NCBI RefSeq assembly: GCF_030652235.1
Contig: NZ_JAUSBA010000040.1
Location: 122,177 to 186,176, forward strand
Source: Cypionkella sp.
GTDB lineage: Bacteria > Pseudomonadota > Alphaproteobacteria > Rhodobacterales > Rhodobacteraceae
Length of the DNA: 64,000 nucleotides
Direction: 5' to 3'
Positions 26,034-34,934 of this stretch are shown piece by piece. The notes beneath the pieces were generated by a model. That model had not been told where the DNA came from and ran no database searches. It was given only the letters and a program-made list of their open reading frames with translations. Position numbers and translations under genes: made by a program. Numbering within the stretch: position 1 is the first letter of the stretch; the number at the start of each line of letters is the position of its first letter.

Positions 26034-28466
26034 TTACGGCAAGGATTTTGCTGCCGATCCAACCAAAGAGCTGATAGCCAGCGACAGATCAATCGAGCTG
26101 ATCGGCTTGCTGATACAGCTGTCAAACCCCCAAGCGATATAGTCTGCGATCTGATGCGCCATCACATTGGCTGTCACGGCAATGATCGGGATCGGCAGGA
26201 CGCCGTGCAACGCCTCAAGCGCGCGGATTTCCCGCAAAGCCGTCGGGCCGTCCATCACGGGCATCGCAATATCCAGCAACACTGCGTCAAACCGCCCGGC
26301 TTCCCAAACCTGCACAGCTTTTGCGCCATCGTTGACGATGACCACCTCTGCGCCAAGTCGGGACAGCATCATTTCCAGTACGGCGCAATTTGTTTGGTTA
26401 TCGTCAGCTGCCAGCAGACGCAGCCCCGTAAGACCAATTGCGGCCATCGGGGCTTTTGCAACCCGGTCAGCCGCCACGGTACACAGCGGCAACGGCAGTG
26501 TCACGCTGATCGTCGTGCCGCGCCCGCGTGCGGAATCGACCGAGATCGCGCCGCCCATGCGATCAACCAAAGACTGGGTGATCGACATGCCCAAACCCGT
26601 GCCGCCGTAACGCCGGGTGATTGAGCTGTCGGCTTGGCTGAACTCGTCATGCAGTCGCGACACTTGCTCCGGTGTCATGCCGATCCCGGAATCGCGCACC
26701 TCGATCAGCAGCGGAATTGTCGCGCGTCCACTGATCTTGACCGTCACTTTACCGCGATCGGTGAATTTGATCGCGTTGCTGACCAGATTGTGCAGCACCT
26801 GCTGCACCCGATGCGGATCGCCCACCCGCAACAATTCCGCGCCGGATCCGATCAGAACTTCAAAATCCAAGCCCTTTTCATCGGCGCGCAATTCGTATTG
26901 ATCTTCAATCCGTTTGGCCAGATCAAGCGGGCTGAACGGCAGCTCCTCAAACTCGATCTTGCCAGCCTCAATCTTGGACATGTCCAGAATATCATTGAGA
27001 ATATTCAGCAATGCCTCGCCCGAGCGCCGGATCGTGCCGATCATGCGCTTTTGATCAGGTTGCTCAAGCGATGATTCCAGAAGCTCGGCCATACCCAGAA
27101 CGCCGTTCAGCGGGGTGCGAATTTCGTGGCTCATATTGGCCAAGAACTTCGATTTGGTCCGGCTGGCTTCCTCGGCATGGGCCTTAGCCACATAAAGCTG
27201 CGTCACATCAGAACCAACACCGCGGAAGCCCGCGAAAGTGCCCGTCTGGTCAAACACCGGCGCGCCACTCATCCGGCGCCAACGCACAATGCCATCGGTC
27301 GATTGTGGCGCACGATAGACAAAATCGTGAAACGGCTGATTCGAGTTCAACGCCGACAACATGATATTCCAATCGATGCCCGGCAGCATATCTGGGTGGG
27401 CTTGCAACCAGTCCTCTTGCGTTTTGCCAATTAAGCCTTCCCGGGGGATGCCGCCAGCATCGAAATGCTCGCCATCGAGCACAAAAATAAAACGCCGGTC
27501 GCGGTCCATCTCCCAAAGCCAGCCATCCGACACGGTCGCAATGTCGATCAGGCGCTGTTCGACCTTGGCGCGCTCGAACAGCGACCGCTCCAGTTCCGCT
27601 TTCACCTCGGCCAGCGCGGTTTCCCGCGCCCGTTGCGCGCTGATATCGACATGCGCGCCGACAATCAGACCCGGCGCTCCGTCCGGCCCCCAATGGACCG
27701 TGCGCCCGGTATCAAGCACCCAGATCCAGTGCCCCGCCTTGTGACGCAGGCGATACTCGGCCCTGTAGGCATAGTGCGGGTCGTCAAACAACTTGTTGAA
27801 CAGCGCCTCAGTGGCCTCCAGATCATCAGGATGCACGCGTTGCCGCCAAGTTTCAAACGTCACCAGGCCCAGCTCTTCCAGTTGATACCCCAGCACCGCC
27901 GCCCAATTTGCGTTGACGTGGTGTTCGCTGGTGATGACATTCCATTCCCATGAACAAATCTCAGCGCCGTTGATCAGATTGCTAAGCTTTTGTTCTGCCA
28001 GGAATTGCTTGCTGATGTCGGTATGAACCTCCATCAGTGCGCCGTTTGGCAAAGCATGCTCGACAATACGCAAAACACGCCCATCCATCATCGTTCGCTC
28101 TGAGGTTCGACCGGCGGTGCGCCGATTGGCAATCCGCTCGGCAATCCATGCGTCTTCCCGGCCCTCGGCCTCAACAATCTGGCCGTGCGCAATAGAATAG
28201 CGCAGAATATCCTGAAATGGACGGCCAGGCAGAAATGCAGGCGCGCTCAGTGGATAAAAGTCGCGAAAAATTTGGTTGCAATAGACGAACTTGTCTTCCG
28301 CATCATAGATCACCACGCCCTGCTCAAGGATACGCAAGGCTTCGATTTGAAGCTGGTGGCGAACGGCATTGTCTTGGGCTGTTGTATCAACAGAACCAGC
28401 GCCTGAAAGGCCAGTTCCTGCGTTATCTGCTGTGCTCACATTCAGCCTTTTCATACACTCATTCAC
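26034..28466 (-). CDS. PAS-containing hybrid histidine kinase
   Basis: 810 residues without evident membrane segments, so probably cytosolic. Order: PAS near 45-150 (ALRILEQGVVIYDAEDKFVYCN), PAS near 170-285 (a PAS_3 fold with EYRLRHKAGHWIWVLD), a third PAS near 310-425, then HisKA with phosphorylation His447 in MSHEIRTPLNG, HATPase (DSGIGMTPEQ, RRYGGTGLGMSI), and a C-terminal receiver with Asp732 in LLDIAMPVMDG. It probably autophosphorylates and passes the phosphate through its receiver to an Hpt protein. It is transcribed after the single-domain receiver gene. Confidence 0.9.
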   Translation of the reverse strand: MNECMKRLNVSTADNAGTGLSGAGSVDTTAQDNAVRHQLQIEALRILEQGVVIYDAEDKFVYCNQIFRDFYPLSAPAFLPGRPFQDILRYSIAHGQIVEAEGREDAWIAERIANRRTAGRTSERTMMDGRVLRIVEHALPNGALMEVHTDISKQFLAEQKLSNLINGAEICSWEWNVITSEHHVNANWAAVLGYQLEELGLVTFETWRQRVHPDDLEATEALFNKLFDDPHYAYRAEYRLRHKAGHWIWVLDTGRTVHWGPDGAPGLIVGAHVDISAQRARETALAEVKAELERSLFERAKVEQRLIDIATVSDGWLWEMDRDRRFIFVLDGEHFDAGGIPREGLIGKTQEDWLQAHPDMLPGIDWNIMLSALNSNQPFHDFVYRAPQSTDGIVRWRRMSGAPVFDQTGTFAGFRGVGSDVTQLYVAKAHAEEASRTKSKFLANMSHEIRTPLNGVLGMAELLESSLEQPDQKRMIGTIRRSGEALLNILNDILDMSKIEAGKIEFEELPFSPLDLAKRIEDQYELRADEKGLDFEVLIGSGAELLRVGDPHRVQQVLHNLVSNAIKFTDRGKVTVKISGRATIPLLIEVRDSGIGMTPEQVSRLHDEFSQADSSITRRYGGTGLGMSITQSLVDRMGGAISVDSARGRGTTISVTLPLPLCTVAADRVAKAPMAAIGLTGLRLLAADDNQTNCAVLEMMLSRLGAEVVIVNDGAKAVQVWEAGRFDAVLLDIAMPVMDGPTALREIRALEALHGVLPIPIIAVTANVMAHQIADYIAWGFDSCISKPISSIDLSLAISSLVGSAAKSLP

Positions 28467-28510
28467 AACAGGTCCTCACGATGGCCTGTCACTGTCAAGA
28501 AAATGTTGGC

Positions 28511-28927
28511 CTAAACGCTGGCCTCAGGCACCATGCCACCCAACAACGCGCCCACCGTCGCAAGCAGATCGTGCCTGCTCAGCGGTTTCGGCAACGTGAC
28601 CTCAAGCGAGGCCGCGATGGTGCTCAGATCAAACGGCTGAAAATTCGCATCGGCGGTAAATCGGATCACTGGCGTTGCGGCATTCAAGGTCCGACCTGCC
28701 CGCAAATGGCGGATCACCCGATCACCGGTGATGAAGGGCATGTTCTGGTCCACAATCATCAAATCGTACTGATGCGTCAGCGCCGCTTCCAAAGCTTCCC
28801 GCCCATCCGAAGCAATCGTCAACTCAACGTTCACCCCGGAAAGGAACGCCTGAACGATGCTTTGATTGACCAAATCATCTTCGGCCAACAAAACTTGGAA
28901 TTTGGTCTGCGGTTCAGCTTCTGTCAT
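28511..28927 (-). CDS. Stand-alone response regulator receiver
   Basis: 138 residues, one receiver domain. Acidic pair Glu16-Asp17-Asp18, phosphoacceptor Asp60 in LMIVDQNMP, Thr91 and Lys114 in LPKPLS are present. There is no output domain, so it may act as a phosphate sink or by protein contact. It lies between two hybrid kinase genes on the same strand, 44 bases before the first. The receiver resembles the C-terminal receivers of both kinases in motif (QNMPF against ITMPV), suggesting a shared relay. Confidence 0.85.
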   Translation of the reverse strand: MTEAEPQTKFQVLLAEDDLVNQSIVQAFLSGVNVELTIASDGREALEAALTHQYDLMIVDQNMPFITGDRVIRHLRAGRTLNAATPVIRFTADANFQPFDLSTIAASLEVTLPKPLSRHDLLATVGALLGGMVPEASV

Positions 28928-29081
28928 ATGGAATCAACCCGTCACTTGGAGCAAACAAACTGAGTCTGCATATACACTCAGTTAAATGGATTTTTGCTAA
29001 AATAAACGCCAAATCAGGCTGAGTTGGCTTATTTGCCAGGACTCGCAGCCGCCCGGCAACTTCAGGTTGCGCTGGTTTGCG

Positions 29082-32000
29082 TCATAGTTGCAGCAGGCTG
29101 TGCAACAGATCAGCGCGCCGGAGCGGTTTGGCCAGATGGCTGTCAAATCCGCCGATAAGGTAGTCGGCAATCTGGGTCGGCATCGCATGCGCCGTCAACG
29201 CTACGGCCAAAACCGGGGCAAAACCGCGTGACGTTTCAATAGCGCGAATCTCGGCCAGCGCACTCATCCCATCCAGCACTGGCATGGTGATATCCAGCAG
29301 CAACAAAGCGAAAGGTTCACCCCGATCCACCGCTGCGCCCCAAGCCTCGACTGCCTCGCGGCCATTTTCAACCTGCGTCACAACCGCAGCCGTTCTGACC
29401 AGCATCTCGGACAACACCAGACGATTGGTTGCGTTGTCATCCGCGCACAAAAGACGCACACCTGCGAGCGCGCCTTCGCGCATTGCGGCATCTTTCGGCT
29501 TTACCCGTGTTGCGGGCGCGATTTCCGCCTCGGGCAGCGGCAAGGAAATACGAAACATCGAGCCAAGCCCCGGCACGCTTTCCGCCGATATCGTCCCGCC
29601 CATCAAGGTCACAAGTTCCCGGACGATCGACAGGCCCAGCCCCGTACCGCCGAACCGCCGCGTCATACTGCCATCTGCCTGCTCGAAACTTTCAAACACC
29701 CGCGACACCTGTGACGCATCCATCCCGATCCCGGTATCCGAGACTTCGATCTGAACGGGCTTGCCGATACGGCACGAGAATTTCAGCGTAACCTTGCCTT
29801 TGTCGGTAAATTTGAACGCGTTGTTCAGCAGATTGTTCAGCACCTGCATCAAGCGATGCGCATCGCCCAAACGCGGCTTGTCGCAGCCCGCCGTCACAAG
29901 CACCTCAAACGCCACGCCCTTTTCTTCGGCGGCAATCGCATAGATCGATTCCGCTTGCCGGATTATCTCCATAGGAACGAAGGCCACCGACTCTAACACC
30001 ATCTTGCCAACCTCAATCTTTGACATATCAAGGATGCCATTCAACACGGTCAGCAAGGTTTCCCCAGACTTGCGGATCGTATCAACCATCTGGCGTTGCA
30101 ACGGCTCAACAACAATATCAGCCAGAACCTCGGCCATGCCCAGCACCCCGTTCAAGGGCGTGCGGATCTCATGGCTCATGTTGGCCAGGAAGGTCGTTTT
30201 CGCCCGGCTCATGTGCTCTGCCCGCATCAGCGCATCTTGCAAACGCTGGGTCGCCGCCAGACTTTCCGTGATATCCGAGAAAGACACCACCCCGAAGTGC
30301 TGGTCGCCCATATCCAAAAGCGCTGCGTTAAAAGACAGAATACCGCGCGCGCCATCGGGTCGCAAAAACGTGCATTGGATGTCGCGCACCGGCTCAGCCG
30401 CCCGCAGCGCCAGTTTGAACGGCGAGTCGTCTTCCGCCATGGCTGTACCATCGACATGCTCAAGCTTCAGCGCGGAAATGTCGAAATCGTCGCCGGGCGC
30501 AATCCTACAAATCAGCCCAAGAATACGTTGCGCTTCGTGGTTCAAATAGGAAATCCTATGAGAGCCATCCAGTACGACAATCGCCGAGTTGCTGGCATCC
30601 ATGACGTCCAAAAGAAACGCCCGGCTGGCAAGAACATCCTGCTCAAGTTGCTTTTGCGCGCTGATGTCCAGATGCACGCCAGAAATCCGCAACGGCGCCC
30701 CGTCAGGCGCACGCTCTGACACCCCATAGCGCGACAGAATCCAAACCCAATGGCCGTCGCGGTGGCGCATGCGAAACTCAGTGCTGACAAGCCGAGTGAT
30801 CGAGTCCTGATTGAAATCGTCAATGTGCCGAGGCTTTGCCTGATCGTCTGGGTGCAGCATGTCAATAAAGTCGGGCGTGCTCAAAGAGTTCAGCTTGCAA
30901 GTCTCTAACCCCAGAATTTCCCCCCAGCGCCCGCCGATATGAATTTTGTCGGTGGCAACCTCCAACTCCCAAGTGCCCACCGCCGCGCCGTCGATGATGC
31001 CGCTTAGACGCTGCTTCGCCCGATCCCGGTCGGCCAGCACTTGCGTCAGATCCCGGTTGGCGGCAGCCAAGGCGGCGATTTTATTGCGCTTGGAGGTGAT
31101 GTCAAAGCCCATCGCAATGACGCCGCCATCTGCGGTGCGGGTGCTGACCCGGTGCATCCAACGACCGTCCGGCAGTTGCACCTCGTCTTCCCAGCGCGGT
31201 TTACGATACTGCAACAGCCGCGCTTGTAGCCACGTCTCCCTTTGCGCCTCTGTCGAGTCGCCCTTAAAAGCCCGCTTTTCGAAGCCTATCCGTAACAACT
31301 CGGCCAAGGTCACCCCAACCACGGCATCGTCAACCAGATCGGGAAAGACCTCATGATAAGCCGCGTTGACCGCGACAAGCCGATCCTCGGCATCAAAGAT
31401 CACCACGCCATTGGGCAGCGCCTCAATCGCATTGCTCAGTCGCATACGGGCGGCCTCGGCTTCAGCCGCCAGCGCGGTCATCGCGGCTTCCTGATCCTTC
31501 AGCTTGCCGACCAACGCACCGATCGAGCCATAGCCCTGCAAGGCATCCAGATCATCCTGCGCGCTTGCCAAAGCAGCCGCATCTTGCCGCGCGGCTTCTT
31601 GCGTCTTGGTGACCGAAACATCCTGCGCCAGCAGGGTCTGCAAGATATCCGTCAGCCCCCGCAACATCGGCGTCGCGGCCGCAGTGTCAGAATAGTCCAG
31701 CCCCAAGGCAGCGTAACCTATCGCCCCAACGCATTCCCCGCCGTCCATCATCGGCAAAAACATGAAATCTTCTGGGCCGCGATCTGCGCCGCTGCTGCGC
31801 TCGACAAACGCCGCGCCGGACACATGCATGGCTTTACTGCCCACACCATCCCACCAGTGCGCAGCCGGCAGAACCTGCGGCAAGTCAGCGTTTTGGCTGG
31901 GCATCGCGCGGGTCGCGCAATAAGTCAGATGGCACATACCATCGCCCCCGCGCAGATACACAACTGCACCACCTATGTGGATCAAAGGGCAAAGCTGCTC

Positions 32001-32090
32001 CAGTGCAGAATCGACCGCCGCGGCGGCACCACGCCTGCCGGATTCCAGAAGATCACCCAAAACCGCAACCAAAGGCATAGTGTTCTGCAA
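29082..32090 (-). CDS. Large PAS/GAF-like hybrid histidine kinase
   Basis: 1002 residues, no membrane segments. The N-terminal 165 residues look like a GAF-type sensor (VVYLRGGDGMCHLTYCATRA, GECVGAIGYAALGLD), followed by a coiled-coil-like segment rich in Ala/Glu/Asp (165-220). Three PAS units follow: IEALPNGVVIFDAEDRLVAVN, a PAS_3 type with EFRMRHRDGHWVWILS, and one with SNSAIVVLDGSHRISYLN. HisKA His640 (MSHEIRTPLNG), HATPase and a C-terminal receiver with Asp933 (LLLDITMPVLDG) complete it. It is a close architectural relative of the 810-residue kinase and probably arose by duplication. Confidence 0.9.
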   Translation of the reverse strand: MQNTMPLVAVLGDLLESGRRGAAAAVDSALEQLCPLIHIGGAVVYLRGGDGMCHLTYCATRAMPSQNADLPQVLPAAHWWDGVGSKAMHVSGAAFVERSSGADRGPEDFMFLPMMDGGECVGAIGYAALGLDYSDTAAATPMLRGLTDILQTLLAQDVSVTKTQEAARQDAAALASAQDDLDALQGYGSIGALVGKLKDQEAAMTALAAEAEAARMRLSNAIEALPNGVVIFDAEDRLVAVNAAYHEVFPDLVDDAVVGVTLAELLRIGFEKRAFKGDSTEAQRETWLQARLLQYRKPRWEDEVQLPDGRWMHRVSTRTADGGVIAMGFDITSKRNKIAALAAANRDLTQVLADRDRAKQRLSGIIDGAAVGTWELEVATDKIHIGGRWGEILGLETCKLNSLSTPDFIDMLHPDDQAKPRHIDDFNQDSITRLVSTEFRMRHRDGHWVWILSRYGVSERAPDGAPLRISGVHLDISAQKQLEQDVLASRAFLLDVMDASNSAIVVLDGSHRISYLNHEAQRILGLICRIAPGDDFDISALKLEHVDGTAMAEDDSPFKLALRAAEPVRDIQCTFLRPDGARGILSFNAALLDMGDQHFGVVSFSDITESLAATQRLQDALMRAEHMSRAKTTFLANMSHEIRTPLNGVLGMAEVLADIVVEPLQRQMVDTIRKSGETLLTVLNGILDMSKIEVGKMVLESVAFVPMEIIRQAESIYAIAAEEKGVAFEVLVTAGCDKPRLGDAHRLMQVLNNLLNNAFKFTDKGKVTLKFSCRIGKPVQIEVSDTGIGMDASQVSRVFESFEQADGSMTRRFGGTGLGLSIVRELVTLMGGTISAESVPGLGSMFRISLPLPEAEIAPATRVKPKDAAMREGALAGVRLLCADDNATNRLVLSEMLVRTAAVVTQVENGREAVEAWGAAVDRGEPFALLLLDITMPVLDGMSALAEIRAIETSRGFAPVLAVALTAHAMPTQIADYLIGGFDSHLAKPLRRADLLHSLLQL

Positions 32091-32290
32091 CTAAAGCTCC
32101 CCATCAGGTTGTCCTTTTCTAGCGGTTTCTAAGTCGCGATTATAGGCGTCAATGGGCGTGTCCACCGCTTTGCCCGGTATCTTAAGGCTATGTTGCGCAA
32201 ATCCGCCTGTGGCTTGGCCAAGGCTGGCCTGCGGGCCGCTTCTGACTGCCAATCACCAAATTCAGGCTAAGGTATCAGCCGCTTAGCCAA

Positions 32291-33049
32291 CTAGAGGCAG
32301 TTAATCTTGGTGCCCCAGTCGCTGCACCTTTGCGCCAAATCCTTCGGGAAAGGCCGATCCGTGAAGACTTCGCTGATCTCGCTCAGCGACGCCAGCCGGG
32401 CCGGAGCAGAGCGGCCCAGCTTTGAATGATCGCACACCAGAAACACCCGCCGTGCTTGCCGGATGATGGTTTTTGACACCCGGACTTCCGCCAGATCAAA
32501 ATCCAACAAATCGCCATCGCCGTCCAACGCCGAACTGCCGATAATCGCGTAATCTACCTTGAATTGCTCGAAAAACTGCGTGGTCAGCTCGCCGACCAGC
32601 CCGCCGTCCGAGCGCCGGAACGCCCCGCCCGCCACCATGATGTCGCAGCTTGGATTGGCCACCAGAATATTGGCGACGTTCATATTGTTGGTGATCACGG
32701 TGATGTTGCTGTGCTGTAGCAGCTCGCGCGCCACCGCTTCGGTGGTGGTGCCAAGGTTGATGATGATCGAGCAATTGTTCGGAATCGCCGCAGCACAGGC
32801 TTTGGCGATCGCGGCCTTGGCGGCCTCGTTCATGTACCGCCGCTCGTCATAGCCAAGGTTGGTGACCCCCACGCGCGGCACCGCCCCGCCATGCACCCGG
32901 TCCAAAAGCCCCGAGTCGGCGAGTTCCGTCAAATCGCGTCGAATGGTCTGCAAAGTCACGTCGAAACGCTGCGCAAGTTCCTCGACCACCACGCGGCCAT
33001 CGGCGCGGGCAATTTCGACAATCTCACTCTGTCGAAAGCTCAGGGCCAA
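32291..33049 (-). CDS. glpR: DeoR-family glycerol regulon repressor
   Basis: DeoR-type helix-turn-helix at the start (SFRQSEIVEIARADGRVVVEELAQRFDVTLQTIRRDL), then a sugar-phosphate sensor domain with IINLGTTTEAVARELL and GGAFRRSDGGLVG. The effector is probably glycerol-3-phosphate. I chose the TTG at 33049, giving 252 residues, because AAAGGAAA lies a few bases upstream and the length equals that of E. coli GlpR; an in-frame ATG at 33088 would add 13 residues without a good ribosome-binding site. It is divergent from the glp operon, and its sites probably lie in the shared intergenic region. Confidence 0.85.
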   Translation of the reverse strand: MALSFRQSEIVEIARADGRVVVEELAQRFDVTLQTIRRDLTELADSGLLDRVHGGAVPRVGVTNLGYDERRYMNEAAKAAIAKACAAAIPNNCSIIINLGTTTEAVARELLQHSNITVITNNMNVANILVANPSCDIMVAGGAFRRSDGGLVGELTTQFFEQFKVDYAIIGSSALDGDGDLLDFDLAEVRVSKTIIRQARRVFLVCDHSKLGRSAPARLASLSEISEVFTDRPFPKDLAQRCSDWGTKINCL

Positions 33050-33231
33050 GAGGTTTCCTTTCACGCCTTTGTGCCGGGTAAGTGGCATACTTCGGGCAAG
33101 TGGCGCTGCCGAGCAAGGCCGAAAACACGCCGCAATGCAGTGAAGTTCCACGCCGCATCGCAGCGCGAATTTGCGCGAATTTCAGAATAATACAGTATAA
33201 TCAAAGCCGATAGCGCAATCATAGCCCGTCA

Positions 33232-33266
33232 AATGTTCGCTTTTCGCCAATCCGCACAAAAGCGAA
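33232..33266 (+). promoter_or_regulatory. GlpR operator candidate upstream of glpD
   Basis: AATGTTCGCTTTTCGCC matches part of the classical GlpR half-site (ATGTTCG) and contains a tandem TTCGC (33236-33240 and 33243-33247). TTCGCTTTT (33236-33244) is also a perfect inverted repeat of AAAAGCGAA (33258-33266). DeoR-family repressors commonly bind such repeats. Confidence 0.45.
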
Positions 33267-33301
33267 AATAATAGTTGACCGCTCAGCACGATTGCTTCAG
33301 C

Positions 33302-33328
33302 CTAAGTCTCGCTAGGGAGGAGACTTAG
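33302..33328 (+). promoter_or_regulatory. Hairpin enclosing the glpD ribosome-binding site
   Basis: CTAAGTCTC (33302-33310) is perfectly complementary to GAGACTTAG (33320-33328), with a 9-base loop. The Shine-Dalgarno GGAGGAG (33316-33322) sits half in the loop and half in the stem, immediately before the start codon. This could limit glpD translation. Confidence 0.55.
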
Positions 33329-33329
33329 C

Positions 33330-34925
33330 TTGACCATGCAGCAACGGCCCGAAACGGTCGACCTTTTCATCATCGGCGGCGGCATCAACGGCTGCGGAAT
33401 CGCAAGGGATGCGGTGGGTCGTGGCCTGTCTGTGACGCTGGCCGAACAGGGCGATCTGGCGCAGGCAACCTCCTCGGCCAGCACCAAACTGTTTCACGGC
33501 GGTCTGCGCTATCTGGAGTATTTCGAGTTCCGTCTGGTGCGCGAAGCCTTGGAAGAACGCGAGACCCTGCTGGTCGCGATGCCGCATATCTCATGGCCAA
33601 TGCGCTTCGTTTTGCCCTACCACCCCGACATGCGGTTCGAAGGCGAAACCCCCACAGGCAAGCTGATGGCCCGGCTGATGCCGTGGATGAAGGGCCGCCG
33701 TCCCGCATGGCTGATTCGGCTTGGCCTGTTCATGTATGACACGTTGGGCGGCCGCAAAATCCTACCCGCCACCCGCACGCTGAACCTGACAACCGATCCC
33801 GCAGGCGCTGCGCTGCAAAAGCGCTTCGCGCATGCCTATGAATATTCCGACTGCTGGATCGAAGACGCTAAACTGGTGTCGCTGAACGCCCGCGATGCTG
33901 CCCAGCGCGGCGCGAAAATCCACACCCGCACCCGTGTCATCAGCGCCACGCGGGCAGGCGATCTTTGGCAGATCACCACCGAAAGCGCGCAGGGGCAAAC
34001 CACCCACACCGCCCGCGCTTTGGTCAATGCCGGTGGCCCATGGGTCGAGGATATCATCCGCAACATCGCCCGCATCAATTCCTCGGAAGGTGTGCGGCTG
34101 GTGCGCGGTTCCCACATCGTCACCCGCAAACTCTACGATCACGACCGCTGCTATTTCTTCCAAGGCAGCGATGGCCGCATTATCTTCGCCATTCCCTATG
34201 AGCAGGATTTCACCCTGATCGGCACCACCGACAAAGACCATCAATCTGCCCCCGGCAATGCCATTTGCACCGACGAAGAACGCGACTACCTGCTTGATTT
34301 CGCCAGCCAATACTTCGCCAAACCGGTCACCGTTGATGATGTGGTCTGGACCTATTCCGGCGTCCGCCCGCTGTATAATGACGGGGCAACCTCGGCCACC
34401 GCTGCCACCCGCGACTATGTGCTCTCGCTGGATCAGAACGGCGCGCCGCTGTTGAACGTGTTCGGCGGCAAGATCACCACCCACCGCCGCCTCGCTGAAT
34501 CTGCGCTGGCGAAACTCACCCCGTTCTTCCCGCATGCCAAACCGGCATGGACCGCCCGCGCCCCGCTGCCCGGTGGCGATTTCCCGCATACCGATGTGGC
34601 GAAGCTGACTGCCAATCTCGCCCAGTCTTACCCCTTCCTGACCCCAGCATGGGCCGCCCGCCTGATCCGCGCTTATGGCTCCGAGGCTAAAACCCTGCTC
34701 GGCGCGGCCAAAACCGCAGCCGACCTCGGCCAAAACTTCGGTGCCACCCTGACCGAAGCCGAAGTGCGCTGGCTGATCAGCCATGAATTCGCCGTCGAGG
34801 CTGCCGATATCATCTGGCGTCGCACCAAACTCGGTCTGCGACTGAACCCAGAACAAATCTCTCAGCTTTCGGCCTTCATGGCTGCTATCAATACCCAAAG
34901 GGCGATCAGCCCGGCGGCGGAATGA
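33330..34925 (+). CDS. glpD: Glycerol-3-phosphate dehydrogenase (aerobic, FAD)
   Basis: 531 residues. FAD-binding motif IIGGGINGCGIARDA (14-28), then the typical DAO fold with SSASTKLFHGGLRYLEYFEF and the substrate region RPLYNDGATSATAATRDY. It oxidises glycerol-3-phosphate to dihydroxyacetone phosphate at the membrane, feeding electrons to quinone. I prefer the TTG at 33330, which sits seven bases after GGAGGAG; the ATG at 33336 would be 13 bases away. It leads the glycerol operon and is followed after nine bases by glpS. Confidence 0.93.
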   Translation: MTMQQRPETVDLFIIGGGINGCGIARDAVGRGLSVTLAEQGDLAQATSSASTKLFHGGLRYLEYFEFRLVREALEERETLLVAMPHISWPMRFVLPYHPDMRFEGETPTGKLMARLMPWMKGRRPAWLIRLGLFMYDTLGGRKILPATRTLNLTTDPAGAALQKRFAHAYEYSDCWIEDAKLVSLNARDAAQRGAKIHTRTRVISATRAGDLWQITTESAQGQTTHTARALVNAGGPWVEDIIRNIARINSSEGVRLVRGSHIVTRKLYDHDRCYFFQGSDGRIIFAIPYEQDFTLIGTTDKDHQSAPGNAICTDEERDYLLDFASQYFAKPVTVDDVVWTYSGVRPLYNDGATSATAATRDYVLSLDQNGAPLLNVFGGKITTHRRLAESALAKLTPFFPHAKPAWTARAPLPGGDFPHTDVAKLTANLAQSYPFLTPAWAARLIRAYGSEAKTLLGAAKTAADLGQNFGATLTEAEVRWLISHEFAVEAADIIWRRTKLGLRLNPEQISQLSAFMAAINTQRAISPAAE

Positions 34926-34934
34926 GGAACAGAC

